Assembly (NCBI RefSeq): GCF_000002595.2 | Contig: NC_057012.1 | Span: forward strand, 3,111,910-3,175,909 | DNA length: 64,000 nucleotides | Reading direction: 5' to 3' | Source: Chlamydomonas reinhardtii | Taxonomy: Eukaryota; Chlorophyta; Chlorophyceae; Chlamydomonadales; Chlamydomonadaceae | In this document: piece by piece, positions 21,649-35,100 of the stretch | Numbering within the stretch: position 1 is the first letter of the stretch | Layout of the letters: every line of letters starts with the position of its first letter | Notes under the pieces: generated by a model | Databases searched by the model: none | The model's input: the letters and a program-made list of their open reading frames with translations, nothing else | What the model was told of the DNA's origin: nothing | Program-made: the position numbers and the translations under genes

Positions 21649-23785
21649 TCACACCAGGCGGTGAGGGGCAAAGGCAATGCGGCGCGCGAGAGGTGCTCCC
21701 TGGGGCGAGACCTTGAGCAGCTGAAACAGCTGCAGTACTGTGTCCACGGGCGGCAGGCCTCCCGCGCCCGCCTCGTTGGCGTACGCCTGCAGTGCCAGCA
21801 GGCCCTGGGGTTTCTTGGTGGACAGCACGTGCGACACGTCCAGCTGGCCGGCAACCACGCCATTGAGCGTCTCGGCGGCCTGCGCGGGAGTGAGGAGTTA
21901 GGAGTTAACAAGGCGAGAATAGATGGATTAGGTAGATGGAGCACGAGGAGCATTCACAAGTTGAGGTACGTATCGTGCACGTTGGGGCCAGGCACTGGGC
22001 CAGGCATGTATCGTATGCCACCCCAGCAGGGGCACCTGTGAGGGACATCCCTGCACCCCAGTATTCCATCGCTCCTGCCCAGGCACTACTAGTTCTCAGT
22101 GTTACCGGCGCCATCCTGTTACCTCGGAAATGGGGCGGGGCCACACGCGCGCGTGGATGGCTTATCAAACAACCCCTACGGCCCTTTTTACCGTACTCCT
22201 GCCCTGCCGTTGCAAATTGTTTGTCATCTGCTGGGTTCTGGGAATCAGCTGCACCCTACGGGACTTTACCAACCTGCCTTGACACTGTCCCATCACACAC
22301 CTACGGCCCTATATACCGTACTCGTTCCCTACACTCTTCCCTACCTGCGCCACGTACACCAGACTAGCCACGTCGCTGCTCTCCTCCTCAAGCACGCGCA
22401 CCGCGGCGGCCCTGTCGGTGACGTTCAGGATGGAGGCCAGCCACAGCGTACCTGCACAGGCAGTGCGTCAGTTGGTTTGTATGCGACAGAAGGCAGGTGC
22501 GGTGGCTGGGGACAGGGTGTGCATGTACGTGCGTACGGCAGTGCGTGCCAAGTGTCCGAGCTGAATGGCGCGAACATCGGCGCGAGGTTCCGAAAGTAGC
22601 ATGGGTGTAATGCCAGATGGGCCCACGCACTCACCTTTGGTTGCGTCAGCAATGGACTCGGTGTACGGGAAGAAGGCGCGGTTCTTCCACACCTCGAACG
22701 GCTGAGAGTAGGCGCGGCCAGGCTGCCTGGACACGCACTGGGAGTAGTTGGTGTAGGCGATGACACTGGGGAAGTCGTACACCTGGCGGGCGGGCATGGA
22801 GCGCGGGGCGGGGAATTTGGTAGGGGAGCGAGGGCATACAGGCGGACAGGGGTCAGAAACTCGTCAAGTCACACGCAAGGGTAGGTACGGCAATCGACAC
22901 GCCCTCCGCCCTCACCTTGATGTGGCTGCCCCACAGCGGGCTGTTGCGCTGGTCCTCGCTGCTGCCCGTGATTCCCGCCACATAGAATTCCTTGCAGGCC
23001 AGGGACACAGACACCTCGGCGGCCTGGAGGTCGGTGATGTTGGCGGTGGCTGCAGCAGGTTGGGGCGGGGAAGGCGATCAGCAGAGAGCGAGCGCGGGGG
23101 CAGGCAGCAAGCAGGAGAAGGAGGGTAACGACGTAGGCGGATAGGCTGCAACGGCCATGCGCCGACGACACGCGTCAACGGTACCTGAGGGGTAGACTCA
23201 CAGCTTTAAATACATACGGTATCTAACAAACGAGGCACAACTACAGTAAGCACGCAGGGCGCCCGCATATGGACGCACATGGCGGCGGCAGACCATGACA
23301 CCTGATGTGCGTGCCTGAGTGCGCTCACCGTTCCACTTGGTGATGGAGATGAGGCGGTAGGCGGTGGGTGCGGCTGCGAAACAACACGGCGGGCACAGGC
23401 GGGCCGGTCAGCTGCACGCGTCGCTTGCGTGGGGTTAGCCACGGGAAAAAACGGTTGATTCGCGAGCGGCGAAAACTGCAAGCTCACTCCCGATTTGCCT
23501 AAGCGACAGCACCAGGAAAATGATGCACCATCAAGCCAACTAGCCGAATGCTGCTGGCGGAACGGCAAGCACCAGCATGGAAGCCAAGCGTCTTGATGCC
23601 TGGTGAGAGAAAGTCTGCTTGGTGCAACCGCGTCCTGGGCCAGCTTTAAGGCGTGACTGAGGTGTCATCTTACCGGGTTTTCTTGGTGCTGGTGCCTTCC
23701 GATGCGGGGGCGGGTACTTGCCGGCAGAGACGATGCTCGCAAAGGCAACTGCCATGGCAAGGACGACCAGCAGCCAGCGTGCCAT
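21649..23785 (-). CDS. Secreted protein of unknown function, paralogue A
   Basis: Six exons in transcription order: 23785-23674, 23373-23329, 23049-22916, 22782-22635, 22451-22345, 21879-21649; 258 residues. The start was chosen at MARWLLVVLAMAV because it gives a compact signal peptide ending near SA; an upstream ATG at 23803 is in frame. The mature N-terminus is proline- and lysine-rich (KYPPPHRKAPAPRKPG), then comes a globular region (AYRLISITKWNATANITDLQ, SHIKVYDFPSVIAYTNY, FPYTESIADATKG) rich in N-glycosylation sequons such as NAT and NIT. It ends FAPHRLV. I do not recognise a known domain; a wall or extracellular function is inferred from the leader and proline stretch. Exon lengths 45, 134, 148 and 107 are identical to those of paralogue B. 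A TATA-like ATATATAT lies about 100 bp upstream. Confidence 0.72.
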
Positions 23786-23883
23786 CTTGTGCGATTGCAG
23801 CATCGTGGTTCTGGCTGCTGTATGAAGCTGTGTATAAGGACTTTTTACCAGCAGGCTTGCCGAATTTTTGTGGGCCCCGCTGC

Positions 23884-23896
23884 AAATATATATGCA
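23884..23896 (-). promoter_or_regulatory. TATA-like element of paralogue A
   Basis: Isolated A/T run containing ATATATAT, about 100 bp upstream of the start codon of the minus-strand secreted-protein gene A. Position and AT richness within GC-rich DNA fit a core promoter; not otherwise supported. Confidence 0.4.
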
Positions 23897-25841
23897 CTTA
23901 AAGTACCAATCAAGACGCGAGGCCTGCCGATGAGTATTGTCGCTTGCGTAGTAGTTCCGAACCCTCTATAGTACAAAGTAAGCTAAAGACAAGGCTATGG
24001 AAACTCTGGACACAAGCGATCCCTACCTGCACACGGCGTTCGCAAATTTCCGACTGGCGGTTGGAACGTCATTCTTAAAGCGATGAACAAAGGGTCTTAG
24101 CTTTTAAGGAGCCTTGAAATCTGACTGCTGAGCCCCGCACAAAGCAAGAACAAGAAAATTGATGCTTGGGGCTGGCGACATGGCGGTTGGCGAGGCGGTC
24201 TTGGGCAGGGTATGGAACGTACTGTGCGCCATTACTGATCATGATCACCAGGCATGGCATTATCGGAACTGGCTACTATCCCTGAACCATTCGAACGCGC
24301 AGCCAAACCCGCTCAGCAGCACGCCGACTACTTTGCCATGCCAACTAACCCAGTATCAATACCCCGGGCGTACGTGCGGGCGTACATGCCCAGACACGCC
24401 GCACCGTCCAAAGCCCAACCCATCCCGAATGCCTGTGCACGGCATATGTATGCTACTGACAGCTATTATGGACCCTGGGGCTACCCGCCCGCTCGTTGAA
24501 ATTGCGAAATGCAGCGACATGCGCCGACTTTGTGCACGTGAAGAGCTCCTGTTAGCCCCTGTAGAGACGTCCTAGCCCCTATTTATAGTCAGCATTAGAC
24601 ACAGCAATAATGAAGCATTGAGGAAATGGCTGCTTGAGGAACCCCGTGCCGGTCGCCATGTTGCCGGTTTTGAGAGCCGCACATTTTGACCTGGGATACT
24701 CTCCAGAGTGGTATAATGATTTAATATAGTACATTGAAGCAGTCATGGTCCACTTCAGCGCACTTTGGCTCGACCGTGCCGGCACGTACCCAGACTCGGA
24801 CTGCGTAGTGCTGCCAAGACCAGCCCATTTCGACCTCAGGCGAGCACGGACTGCCCTTCCAGCGAGTCAATGCTATATATACGGAGGGATTGGGAGCGTG
24901 GGGGACTCAGGGGGGACGAGTTTGGCGTCGGGGAAACCCCCTTTCCGCCCCCAAGGCCCCCCGCACGGGAAGGGCTGTACGGCAGTGGTAGGACTGCCGG
25001 ATGGTGAATCTGACACGACAATAAGCGAGGCCAAGGATTGTGGTGCGGTGCCCAAAATTGAAGTGAACCCGGGTTGACGCACGGGTAATTCATCACATCC
25101 AGCGCACGCAAAGGTAGGCAGAAGACGCCAGAAGAGGTTGTCATCGCTAGCAGGCAGAGAAGGCCAGTCAAGAACACGAATCGAAAGCAGACATGATGCC
25201 TCAAGTTGAACCAGAACCGCTGCGGTAACGTTAACGAACTGACCGTACGTGTGGTCTTGCTGGGATTGTACGTCCTTCTTCCTGCTATCTTCTCCCTCGG
25301 CTCATCTGCTGCCTCAGGATAAAGCAGGTGTGTCACTGAATTAAGCCACAACAGCATCCAGTACTCATGTTACAATAATGTACCGGCTCAAAGCGGACCT
25401 AGCTTTGAATCTATATCACCGCCACTAGCACGGGCCGCAAACAGTCACGGCATCTGCATGCACTGTGCATATGTACAAGTGTAAGTACGTTTACGCATGT
25501 TGCTTTAAACTACTGAGAGAGCGTTGCACATGCAGGCCCTGCATATCTACGGTATCCATAGATAGGAGGTGTACTCTGGGTCCGAACTGTACTGCTGGCT
25601 GAGCCAACGACGCCACGCCACTGTGCTATTGGGCACTCGGTGGAACCTGTGAGGGTCGCACCTGTGGCGACGGATCGCCACTGCCTACAGAGGGGCTCTC
25701 CATCTGCCTACACTATTATCTTGCTAACCCATCCAATCCCGCTGGCCCGCTATCCAGGAGCCGCGGCATGTAGGCAAGCCACGCAGACGGCAGCCAGCGC
25801 GCTGACTGCACCACGACTATCCCTTGACCGCCTCTCGCTCC
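23897..25841. other. Intergenic region between paralogues A and B
   Basis: No supported gene. It is less GC-rich in places, with TATA-like runs near 24713 and 24875 and a TTACA (TGTAA on minus) near 25371 that may end paralogue B transcripts. The longer open frames show no domain or splice support. Confidence 0.4.
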
Positions 25842-27740
25842 TTACACCAGGCGGTTGGGCGCGAAGGCGATGCGGCGCACCACCTTGATCAGCGGGCCCA
25901 ACTGCACCAGCGTGTCCAGAGGGGGCAGGCCTCCCGCGCCCGCCTCGTTGGCGTACGCCTGCAGTGCCAGCAGGCCCTGGGGTTTCTTGGTGGACAGCAC
26001 GTGCGACACGTCCAGCTGGGCCGCGACCACGCCGTTGAGCGTCTCGGCGGCCTGCATGGGAGGAGGAAGCGGCAATGCGGGTTGGGATGGAGAGTGAGAG
26101 GGTTGCGCAGTTGATGAGTGGAGCGAGGGGAGAGTTGTCATGCGCAGATCCCACAATTTGCAAGCATCCCAGCCCAGCCGCCTGAGGGATTGCCGGGTAC
26201 GACGGATCCCATGCATCGCACAGCAGCAGCAACTATAGCCAAGCACTGCCCGCGCCTCATCCGCACTTGAGCTCTGACAACTGACTTCGCTACACGCCCG
26301 CCACCTATGTCGTCGTCTGCACCATGGGCCGGCAGTCTGCACCCCTGGCCCGCGCACCCTACTCCATCCGCCGCCGCCCTGCCTCACCTGTGCCACTGCC
26401 AGGAGGCTGGCGACCTGGCTGTTGACGTCCTTGAAGATGCCCACGGCGGCGGCGCGGTCGGTCACGTTGAGGATGGAGGCGCTCCACAGCGTGCCTGTTA
26501 AAGCAAGGACGGGCGGGTTTGTCCGGGTGGTGTCATGATTATGTCGTGCGTGTTAACGGTTGGTGGCAGGTACCGCGGGGTCCATGAGAGAAAGGGCCAC
26601 AGCCTGCATGTTGGGCGCACAGCGCGCGATGCATCTGCTGGTAGCGCTAGTAGCGCGGCACAGACCCTGACCTTGCTTGACAGTGGTCACTCGTGGTAGC
26701 ACTTGCTTTCCAATATCGTCCCGCTGCCCAGCTCCCATGCCCCAGTCATCGAAGTGCGAGAACTGTGGCGAACGCGGAGCGCGGTGCCCCTGGGACTGCC
26801 GCGCGCCTGCACTCACCCTTGGTTGCGTCAGCGATGGACTCAGTGTAGGGGAAGAAGGCGCGGTTCTTCCACACCTCGAACGGCTGAGAGTAGGCGCGGC
26901 CAGGCTGCCTGGACACGCACTGGGAGTAGTTGGTGTAGGCGATGACACTGGGGAAGTCGTACACCTGGCGAGTGGGCATGGAGCGCGGGGCGGGGAATTG
27001 GTAGGGGAGCGAGGGCATACAGGCGGACAGCGTAGGTGTCAGAAACTCGTCAAGTCACACGCAAGGGTAAGTACGGCAATCGACACGCCCTCCCTCACCT
27101 TGATGTGGCTGCCCCACAGCGGGCTGTTGCGCTGGTCCTCGCTGCTGCCCGTGATTCCTGCCACGTAAAATTCCTTGCAGGCCAGGGACACAGACACCTC
27201 GGCGGCCTGGAGGTCGGTGATGTTGGCGGTGGCTGCAATGGGTAGGAGAGGTCCGGTGAGGAATCTGGGGCGGGCAAGACTTTGTGGCGTGTCATGAGAG
27301 CCGATAAGAGCCGTAAAGCGCCTGAGCGCGCTCACCGTTCCACTTCGTAATGGAGATGAGGCGGTAGGCGGCCGGGCCAGCTGCAAGCAAAGCACCATCG
27401 CCGGAAGAAGATAAGTCACGCTCTCAAACTCAAAGAGCAGTCACGAGGGTTGGTTTGGGACATGCAGTGGCATGATGTCGCGATAACATGAAGCATCGAT
27501 ACCGTTGCCTCGTCTCAAATGCGAGGTAGGCCGAGGCCAATGGCATGTTCCCGTATCAACCGCTTGACCCACGCCTGGACCTTCAGCCAGCCCCTTACAA
27601 ATTTGCATGTTCTTACCAGGCTTCTTTGGCGGCGGGGCCTTCCGGTGCGGGGGCGGATACTTGCTTGCGGACGCGGTGGCCATGGCCGCGAGAGCAACCG
27701 CCAGTGCGAGCGCCAGCACGGCGCGTGAATTGAGCTTCAT
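25842..27740 (-). CDS. Secreted protein of unknown function, paralogue B
   Basis: Six exons in transcription order: 27740-27617, 27380-27336, 27232-27099, 26964-26817, 26494-26388, 26051-25842; 255 residues. The start was placed at MKLNSRAVLALALAVAL, giving a signal peptide; an in-frame ATG exists at 27764. The mature protein begins KYPPPHRKAPPPKKPG and follows paralogue A through the whole length, differing mainly in exon 5 (AVGIFKDVNSQVASL versus AVRVLEEESSDVASL) and in the last exon, where A has extra residues. It ends FAPNRLV. Exon 4 is nearly identical to A at the DNA level. Function unknown; secretion is inferred from the leader. The pair is a tandem duplication on one strand about 2 kb apart. 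Confidence 0.72.
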
Positions 27741-27764
27741 GGCCACTCCAGAGATCGAAGACAC

Positions 27765-29108
27765 AAGTGTGGCAATGACTTCTAATGATCACTCCTGTCG
27801 CAAATGGGACCTCAGACGCACATTGTTATACCCCTAGGAATGGGAACTCCCGCCCAAATCCCAGGCCAGGCCGCCGAGACGCGAGGCCTGCCGCTGTTCG
27901 TCCAGGTGGTTTAGGAATGGCTTGCAATCAATTACTTTGCTGGTGGTTGGTAGGCAACGCTTGCGTCAGACGGGCGCCAAATTATCGGTTGGTGTACGGC
28001 GCGAGAAAAGGCGGTGGCTTGCGGGCCCGCCTCTGCGCTCGCTCGCGAGCTTTTGAGCTCGCCTCTGTTGCCCCCTCCCCCGTTTGGCTAAGACTTGCGT
28101 GCGCCAATGAGCTTGTCGTTACAACGGCCAGGCGTCGTGCGGATTCGCTGGTAGCCGTCAAGTGCAGGGACCGGGACCGCCCGACCGCTGAGGACATCCG
28201 TGTGCTCCCTAGTCTGTGAGCTGCGTCAGCAGGGACCCCTGTACTTTCCGGCCTCTGTACTGAAACCATGCGCTCTCGTGGGAAGTATCATGACTGTCAT
28301 CCCATCGTCTCACATAATCACATTCAAATCTCCCAAAAGAGTGTATTCGTTGAGTTAAGCTCCACAAAGTTGCGCAACTCATGCGAGCCGCAATGCGTAC
28401 GGCACACGCAACCACCGCATGCAAAACCATAGAGCAGAACTGGGCCAAGCCTTCGCTGCAAGTAAGTGCGCGAACTCCCGGTGCATTGGTGATATCCACA
28501 TCATGGTCCTTCATCTGAGTGCACTTCGTAGGTCCGCTTACGCCTGGCCCCACGGCCGGCCCACCAACAGAGGCCGTCAAAGGTTCTGCGGGTCACCCAC
28601 CAATCAACATCACCCTGCTACCCCCTGCTACCCATGCACCTGTGCCGCGCGCACCAAACATTATGTGCTCACCCTAATTGCTAGTCTTCGTAAGAATCAA
28701 TGATGCCATCACTGCACACCGCACGCCATTGGTAATCCATTGCAGGCAGGCAAGAATTTATGCCATTCGTACTGCCCAGCTGATGGCAAGTCTGACGTGT
28801 AAACAGCGCAGGACACGCGTAAACCCCATCCAATGTAACAGGCGTGTCATCGCGCCCTCATCCAGGCAGCGTCAGCGCCTGGCGCTGCATATCTGTAGTA
28901 GGTGGTCGTTTGCAATGCTCGGCGGGCACCCGTCGTTTGGATGGGAGTGAATGTAAAACGACCGCGTCGCTGAGCGACCCCACCCAGCCCGTCTTATCAT
29001 GTCAAGGCGGCACTATGTACACCCGCCGCCGTTACATTACCCTCAACATAATAAGCAACAAAGCTCTAGTTTTTACCGTCGCTGCTCGCAAAATCACGCA
29101 GACTTAGG
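27765..29108. other. Intergenic region upstream of paralogue B
   Basis: Probably holds the paralogue B promoter (a GTATAAC-like sequence near 27825 on the minus strand) and the 3' end of the kinase gene (TTACA near 29033, TGTAA on minus). No exon could be supported on either strand. Confidence 0.45.
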
Positions 29109-32100
29109 TCACTCAAAGTCAAACCCGATGTTGAAGAATGGGGTCGCCAGCTGCTGTGCAGCATCAGCCTCCGCGGGCGCGGCACCGGCCGCCAACATGA
29201 CACCCGCATCCGCGCCGCCACCGGACGCCACACCGCTGGGACCCGCGCCGCCCACGCTGGCGCTTGCCGCGTCGCCGGCGGACGCACTCCCCGACGGCAG
29301 CGCCGCGCCGCCGGCGCTGCTGGCAACCTGAGCGGCGGGTGCGTCCCTCATGTCCATCTCCATCAGCGTCGCGCTGAGGACGCCTAGCACAGCGCTCATG
29401 TCCGGCCGAGCCGCTGGCGAGTGCGCGAAGCAGGCCGCAATGAGGTCGCGGATGGAAGCGGGCACCGGCGGCAGAGCGCTGTAGTAGCCTCCGGCGCCCC
29501 CGCCCGAGGAGCGGCGGAGCGCTCCCGCGGAGGAGGTGGAGGGGCCCGGTCCGGCTGCGTCGCGGTCTGAGGCGGAGGCGTCAGAGGCGGGCTCGCCCTC
29601 CACGGGTGGGAGCGGCAGGCGCTCTCCCTTGACGGCGACCCTGTATGGTCGTATGGATGAAGACAAGGGCATCAAAGTGTCAGAGAGCTGAATGAAACAG
29701 CCGGTGCAAATAGCTGTGCGGGCGTCGCCACGCGCCGCCATCGGCTCCGCCAACCAACATGGGCAGCTAGCTCAGCTGCTGCGTCATTCACCAGCCATAG
29801 CCCCCGCGCTCCACACAGCGCCCGCACGCCACAGCGACCAGCCAAGCACCCGATCACCCACACTCACTGGAAGATGATCTGCACGTTGGTCTGCCCCAGC
29901 CAGGGGTACTCGCCGCTGATGAGCTCCCACAGCAGCACGGCGAACGAGTACACGTCTGTGTGTTCGGGTGGGCCAGTTGGATGATGTCGATGAGCAACAT
30001 GGGCAGCGGTGTGGTGTGATGTGATATGGTCAGGGGGTTACATTCATGACTACTTAAGGAAGTGGTAGACGACGGGGTGTGATGCGACGGCGTCAGGGGG
30101 TTACAGACATACAAAGATGGGTGCCGGCAGGCCTTGGCGTGAAGGGGCGGAGGCAAGGTGTGGCGACCACCACGGCGGCCCTCTGTCGCTCCGGCGCGCA
30201 CCTGTCTTGGGGCTGAGGCCGCCGATGTCGGTGTTGAAGCATTCGGGCGCCATGTAGGCGACACTGCCCTGGTCGGGCGTGCGCGTGGACAGGTAGGCCT
30301 TGAACTTGTACCTGCATTGTGCGCGTGTTGCCGGGGGTGGAGGCGAGAGGGATTGCTTGAAGGAAAGGAGGCATGCGGAAAGGACCGCCGCAGGTGACGG
30401 TGCGTCAGGACCGCATTCGTTGTCTTGGCATGCTAGCTCCGGCCCCGGGGCGCACCTGGCCAGGCCAAAGTCAGAGATTTTGGCGACACCGTCGTCGTCG
30501 ATGAGGATGTTGGCCGGCTTCACTGCGGGCAGGCGATTAATCAGCGGAGCAGAACTTTCAGACCGTGCAATGGTTCTTCCAAGGGTTGGCAAGGCACCGC
30601 GTACGCAAAGGAACAAACGGCTCGACGCAAGTCACAGGCCACAGTGAGGACTCAGAACTACGGGTGACATTTGCCCGGAAGCACCGCTGCTGCTGTATCA
30701 AACTCACAGTCGCGGTGCACGATGACGGGGTGCAGCGCCTGCGCCAGGCCCGCCGCCACGTCCCTCGCCAGCCCCAGCGCCTGTCGCAGCGGCAGCGGCT
30801 CCGGCCCCGGCCGGTGGTGGATGACCGAGTCCAGGCTCTGGCTCATGAGCTGCATCACCAGGAAGATGTGCGGCGGCCGCATGCAGCCCCCGTACAGGCG
30901 CACGATGTTGGGGTGGCGCAGCCGGCTCAGGATGCTCATCTCGCTGTTGAAGGACATCATGTCACGCGCCAACGCGCGGGCGTCTGTGGCGACTGCCATC
31001 GACCCCTGGTGCAGCAGCTTGATCGCCACCAGCTGCTGCCGGTACACGCCGCGGTACACGGCACCAAAGGCGCCGCTGCCCAGCAGGCCGTCCCTGAACA
31101 CGTGCACCTCGCCCGGGTCCAAGTCGAGGTTGACGCTCTGCGCCGGCGCCAGCAGCTGCTGCGGGCTCAGGCCCGGCGCTGCCTCGCGGCCGCGGCCACT
31201 GCGACCGCGGGCCGCGGCGGTGCCGCGGCCGTTGGTGCCTGCGGCGGTGCCGCGGCCACGGCCGGCGGTGCGGGCGGCAGAAGGCTGGCCCTGCGCCGGA
31301 GGCTGGGAGGCGGGCTGCGCCGCCGCCGCCGTTGCCGGCGCGTCGTCGTCGTCCTCCAGCTGGAGGCCCATGGCTGCTGCCGCCGCGGCGCCCCAGGCCA
31401 TTGCTGCCGCCTCGTCGCGTTCGGCGATGGACTGAGGCACAGGCGCCGCTGCCGCTGCTACAGCCGCCGCTACTGCTGACACCTGCGAGCGCTGCTGCTG
31501 CTGCTGCTGGGCGGCCTCGGTGGCGCGGGGCGTGGAGCGCCTGCTGCTATCGGCGCCGGCCATTGCGGCGGCTCCACGAGCACCCTTGCCGGTCTTCCGC
31601 TGCGGCTGCGGCTGTGCCTGCTCTGCGGTCCCCGCAAGAACCCCCCCGGGACCTGCTCCCGCAGCTGCTGCACCTCTAGAGACATTAGGACCCTGGGCGG
31701 CAGCAGCGGCGCTTGCAACGGACTCAACCTGTGTAGAACGGGCGCTGGGCGGCAGCGGCCCGCGAAGGGCCTGCGAAGGCGCAGCCGGCTCCTGCTGCTG
31801 TTGGTGCTCCTGCTGGTGCAGCTGCTGCTGGTGCTGGTGCTGCTGACGTGCCTGTTGCTCCTGCGCCTGCTGTGCCTGCTGCTGTTTGTGCCCGTGTGGC
31901 TCCACGCTGTAGGCGGCGCTCGCGACGGACGGCGGCGGCGCCACGGAGGGCAGCGCGGCCATGAGTGAAGCCTGCGCGCTGGCAGAGGCGCCGGTGGCGG
32001 TGGTGGACAGCCCCCACGAGGTGGCGGCGCCCAGCTCTCCGCCATACATGCCGTACAGGCCGCCGCTGGGCGGCGCACCCGCCACCGCCACCGAGGAGGC

Positions 32101-35100
32101 AGTGCTGGTGCGGCGGTAGGGGAAGGTGGAGGCGAGAGAGGGCTGCGCCGCCATGACGCTGGCGGAGGGGCCCAGCGACCCCAGCGGAGAGCTGGAGCGC
32201 AGAGCGGCGCCGCCGGCCGGCGCCGCGAGCACGGTGGTGGCCGTGGAGGAGATGGGACCCGCAAGCTGCGACTGCCGGTGCGGGTGCAGCAGCTGCTGAT
32301 GCAGGTGGGCGCCGGAGCTGCCCGCCTCACATGAGCCGGCGGCGGCAGCTGACATGTTGGAGCCGGCCCAGCCCGCCGGGTGCGGCTGCTGCGGAGGCGA
32401 CGCGATGGAGGCATGCGGCGCCAGGCCTGGCGCCGCCAGCCGCCCGCCCGCAGCTGCGGTGGCGGCGTTGCGCGCCAGGCCCGGCGACCGACGGCTGTGC
32501 ACGGCTGCAAGCGTGCCCGCAGGCGGCCGCGCAGGCGAGGAGGTGGAGGAGCCGCTGCCAGTGCCGGCGCCCTCCATGCGCTGCGACAGCTGCGCCGCCA
32601 GCCGCACCCGCCCGGCCGGCCCCTCCGCCTCACTCCACACGCCATCACCGCTGCCGCTGCGGCCCACCTCACCCAGGCCGCCACCGCCACTCGTCAGCAT
32701 CGCGTCGCCATCACGCGAGTTCAGCGCTAGGCCGCTGCTGCCGCTGCCGGCGGTGCCACTGCGGCCCGGCGGGGCCGTGGGGGACGAGCCATGCCGCGAC
32801 ATGACGGCCCCGCTGCCGCTGCTCATGCGCCGCCGGTGCAGGCCGCCGCCGCCACCGCCAGCACCACCCGACGGGGCGGCGCCTCCAGCTGAAGCAGCCA
32901 GCTGCCGCTCCGAGCTCGCGCGGCTCACCGACATGGGGCTGCCGCCGAGCGAGGCCGCCGGCGAGGCGCCGGACCCCAGCGGGGACATGCCACTTGTGGT
33001 GCCGGCCAGGCGGGCGATCAGCGCCGCCGCTCCACCCAGCCCGGCATTAACGCTGGACGGAGTCACTGCAGCAGCCGCCGCGGCGGCAGCGGCCGCAGCA
33101 GCAGCGCCAGCGCCGCCAGGCGCTACAAAGGCGCTTCCGGCACCTGGCTGCGAGGTGCGGCCGCGCGCAGCGGGCTCACCGGCCGCCGCCGCCGCTGCCG
33201 CCGCCACCGCGGGCACGTCGACGTCCACCTCCACCTCCAGGGCTGGGTCGTGTGCGCCCGACACGATGGTGTGTAGCTCCGAAGTGAAGCGGGGGCGCCG
33301 CTGCAGCAGCGACGGCACCCCCGAAGGCGGCGGCGGCGGCGGCGGGATGCGTGCAATGATCGCAGCGGCTGCCGTCGCCGTCGCGTCACCGGTGGAGTTG
33401 ACGGGGCTGATGGAGGGAAGTGCAGCCGGCAGTGCGGCCCCGGCGGTGGGTGCTGTGGCAGCAAAAGGTGCCACTTTCGGAGCCGGGTTGCCGCCAGGCG
33501 TGTGCGGGCCGACGACGGGCGTAGCGAAAGGCCGCGGGCTACGATCCGGCGGCGCCGCAGCAGCCCCCGGCGGAAGCACCGCATCTGACCGGGGGCTGGG
33601 GCCGGGGCCGGGGCTGCCCGAGTGCGGGCCGGCCGGCCGAGCGTGCGCTGGGGCGGGAGCGCCGCCGGCGGAGCCCCGCCGCGGCTGCGGCGGAGTCGCG
33701 GCAGCCGCCGGCTGCTGCGGCGCCTGCGGCGACAGCATGCGCGCCGCTGACAGCAGCAGCGCCGCATACAGCTGGTCGTACAGCTGCATGCCGGCGGCGC
33801 CGCCGATAACGCCGCCGCCGCCTAGCAGCCCGCCGGCACCAGCTCCCAGAGCGCTGAGCTGCTCGGCCAGGGGATCGTCGCCGCCGCCGTAGCTGCGGCG
33901 CTTGGGCCGGCCGCGGAGCAGCCCGCCCGGCCCCACCCCGGGCATCACGCCCGTGCCCTCACCAGCCCCCAAATGCCCCATGCCAGTGCCCAACCCCGCG
34001 CTGCCCGCCGCAGCGTACGCCGAGTGCCGAGCCGACTTGGAGCCGCCTGCCGGCGCGCCGCCGGCAGACCGGGACAGTGTGGCACGCTGGCCAGGGGCCT
34101 GCTGCTGCCCCGGCAGCGGGTACGGGTGGTGCGGGTGCTGCTGGTGTTGCTGCAGGGCCGCGCCATAGGCGGGCTGCAGGTGCGACTGCCAGGCCGGGTC
34201 GGCTGGCAGCGGCAGTGACAGACGGCGATGGCGACGGTGTTGCCGCGTCACGGGCTGTAGCGCCGCCAGCAGACCCGTCAGCGCTATGGAGCTGCGGCCT
34301 TCCAGAGCTTGCAGGCCCGGCACCTCGACGCCGGCACCCGCCTCCATGCCCGCCACCCCCGCCGTGCCTGGTGGCAACGCGCCGCTGGCACCCGGCCCAG
34401 AAGAGTCGGCGTCCTCCCAGTGCGGCGAGAGCATGTGCTGGGGCTGGTGCGGGTGGTACTGCTGGTGCTGCAGCTGCGGGGCAGCGAAGGCCGAGGGCGC
34501 GGTATGCTGGTGGCTGTAGCTGTGGCTGGTGTGCGCCGCTGCCTGGATGGGGTGTGTGGACATGTGATGGTATGGAGGCGGAGGGCTGTGCGGCTGCCGG
34601 TGCAAAACGTGCGGCTGACCCGCCGCCGCCGCCGCCGCAGCCACCGCTGCAGCGTGCGGGGTTGTGGGTGGTGACAGCGCAGCCGCCGCCGCCGCCACTG
34701 CCGCAGCGGCTGCCAGCAGCTGCTGCTGGTCAAACGACCCGAGCAGGCCGCTGCCAGCACCCGGCTGCTGCTGCTGCTGCTGTGGAGGGTGCGGGCGGAT
34801 GGCGGGCAGGCCCGGTGCCACGCCAGTGACGCTGCCGGGCCCGGTGCCGATGCCGCCGGTGTGGTGATGGTGGTGGTGATACTGAGAGGCGCGTGCGGCG
34901 GGTGCCGGCGGCGACCAAACCTGCGGCGGCGATGCCGGGTACGGCAGGTTGCGCACGCCGTGACCGCTGCCGGGTCCCGCCGCAGCCGCAGCCGCCACGG
35001 CGGTGGCCCGGCCCCATCGGCCGCCACGGCGCCGCTGCCCCGTCTCGTCGCTGGCACGGCGGGCGCGCGCACGACCCAGCGACCCAGCGGCTGCGTACGG

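Noticed and set aside
27785-28219. 144-residue plus-strand ORF upstream of paralogue B
   Set aside because: No recognisable domain, and it overlaps the likely promoter of the minus-strand gene.
28419-28950. Plus-strand exon candidates between paralogue B and the kinase
   Set aside because: No consistent splice chain or homology; treated as intergenic.
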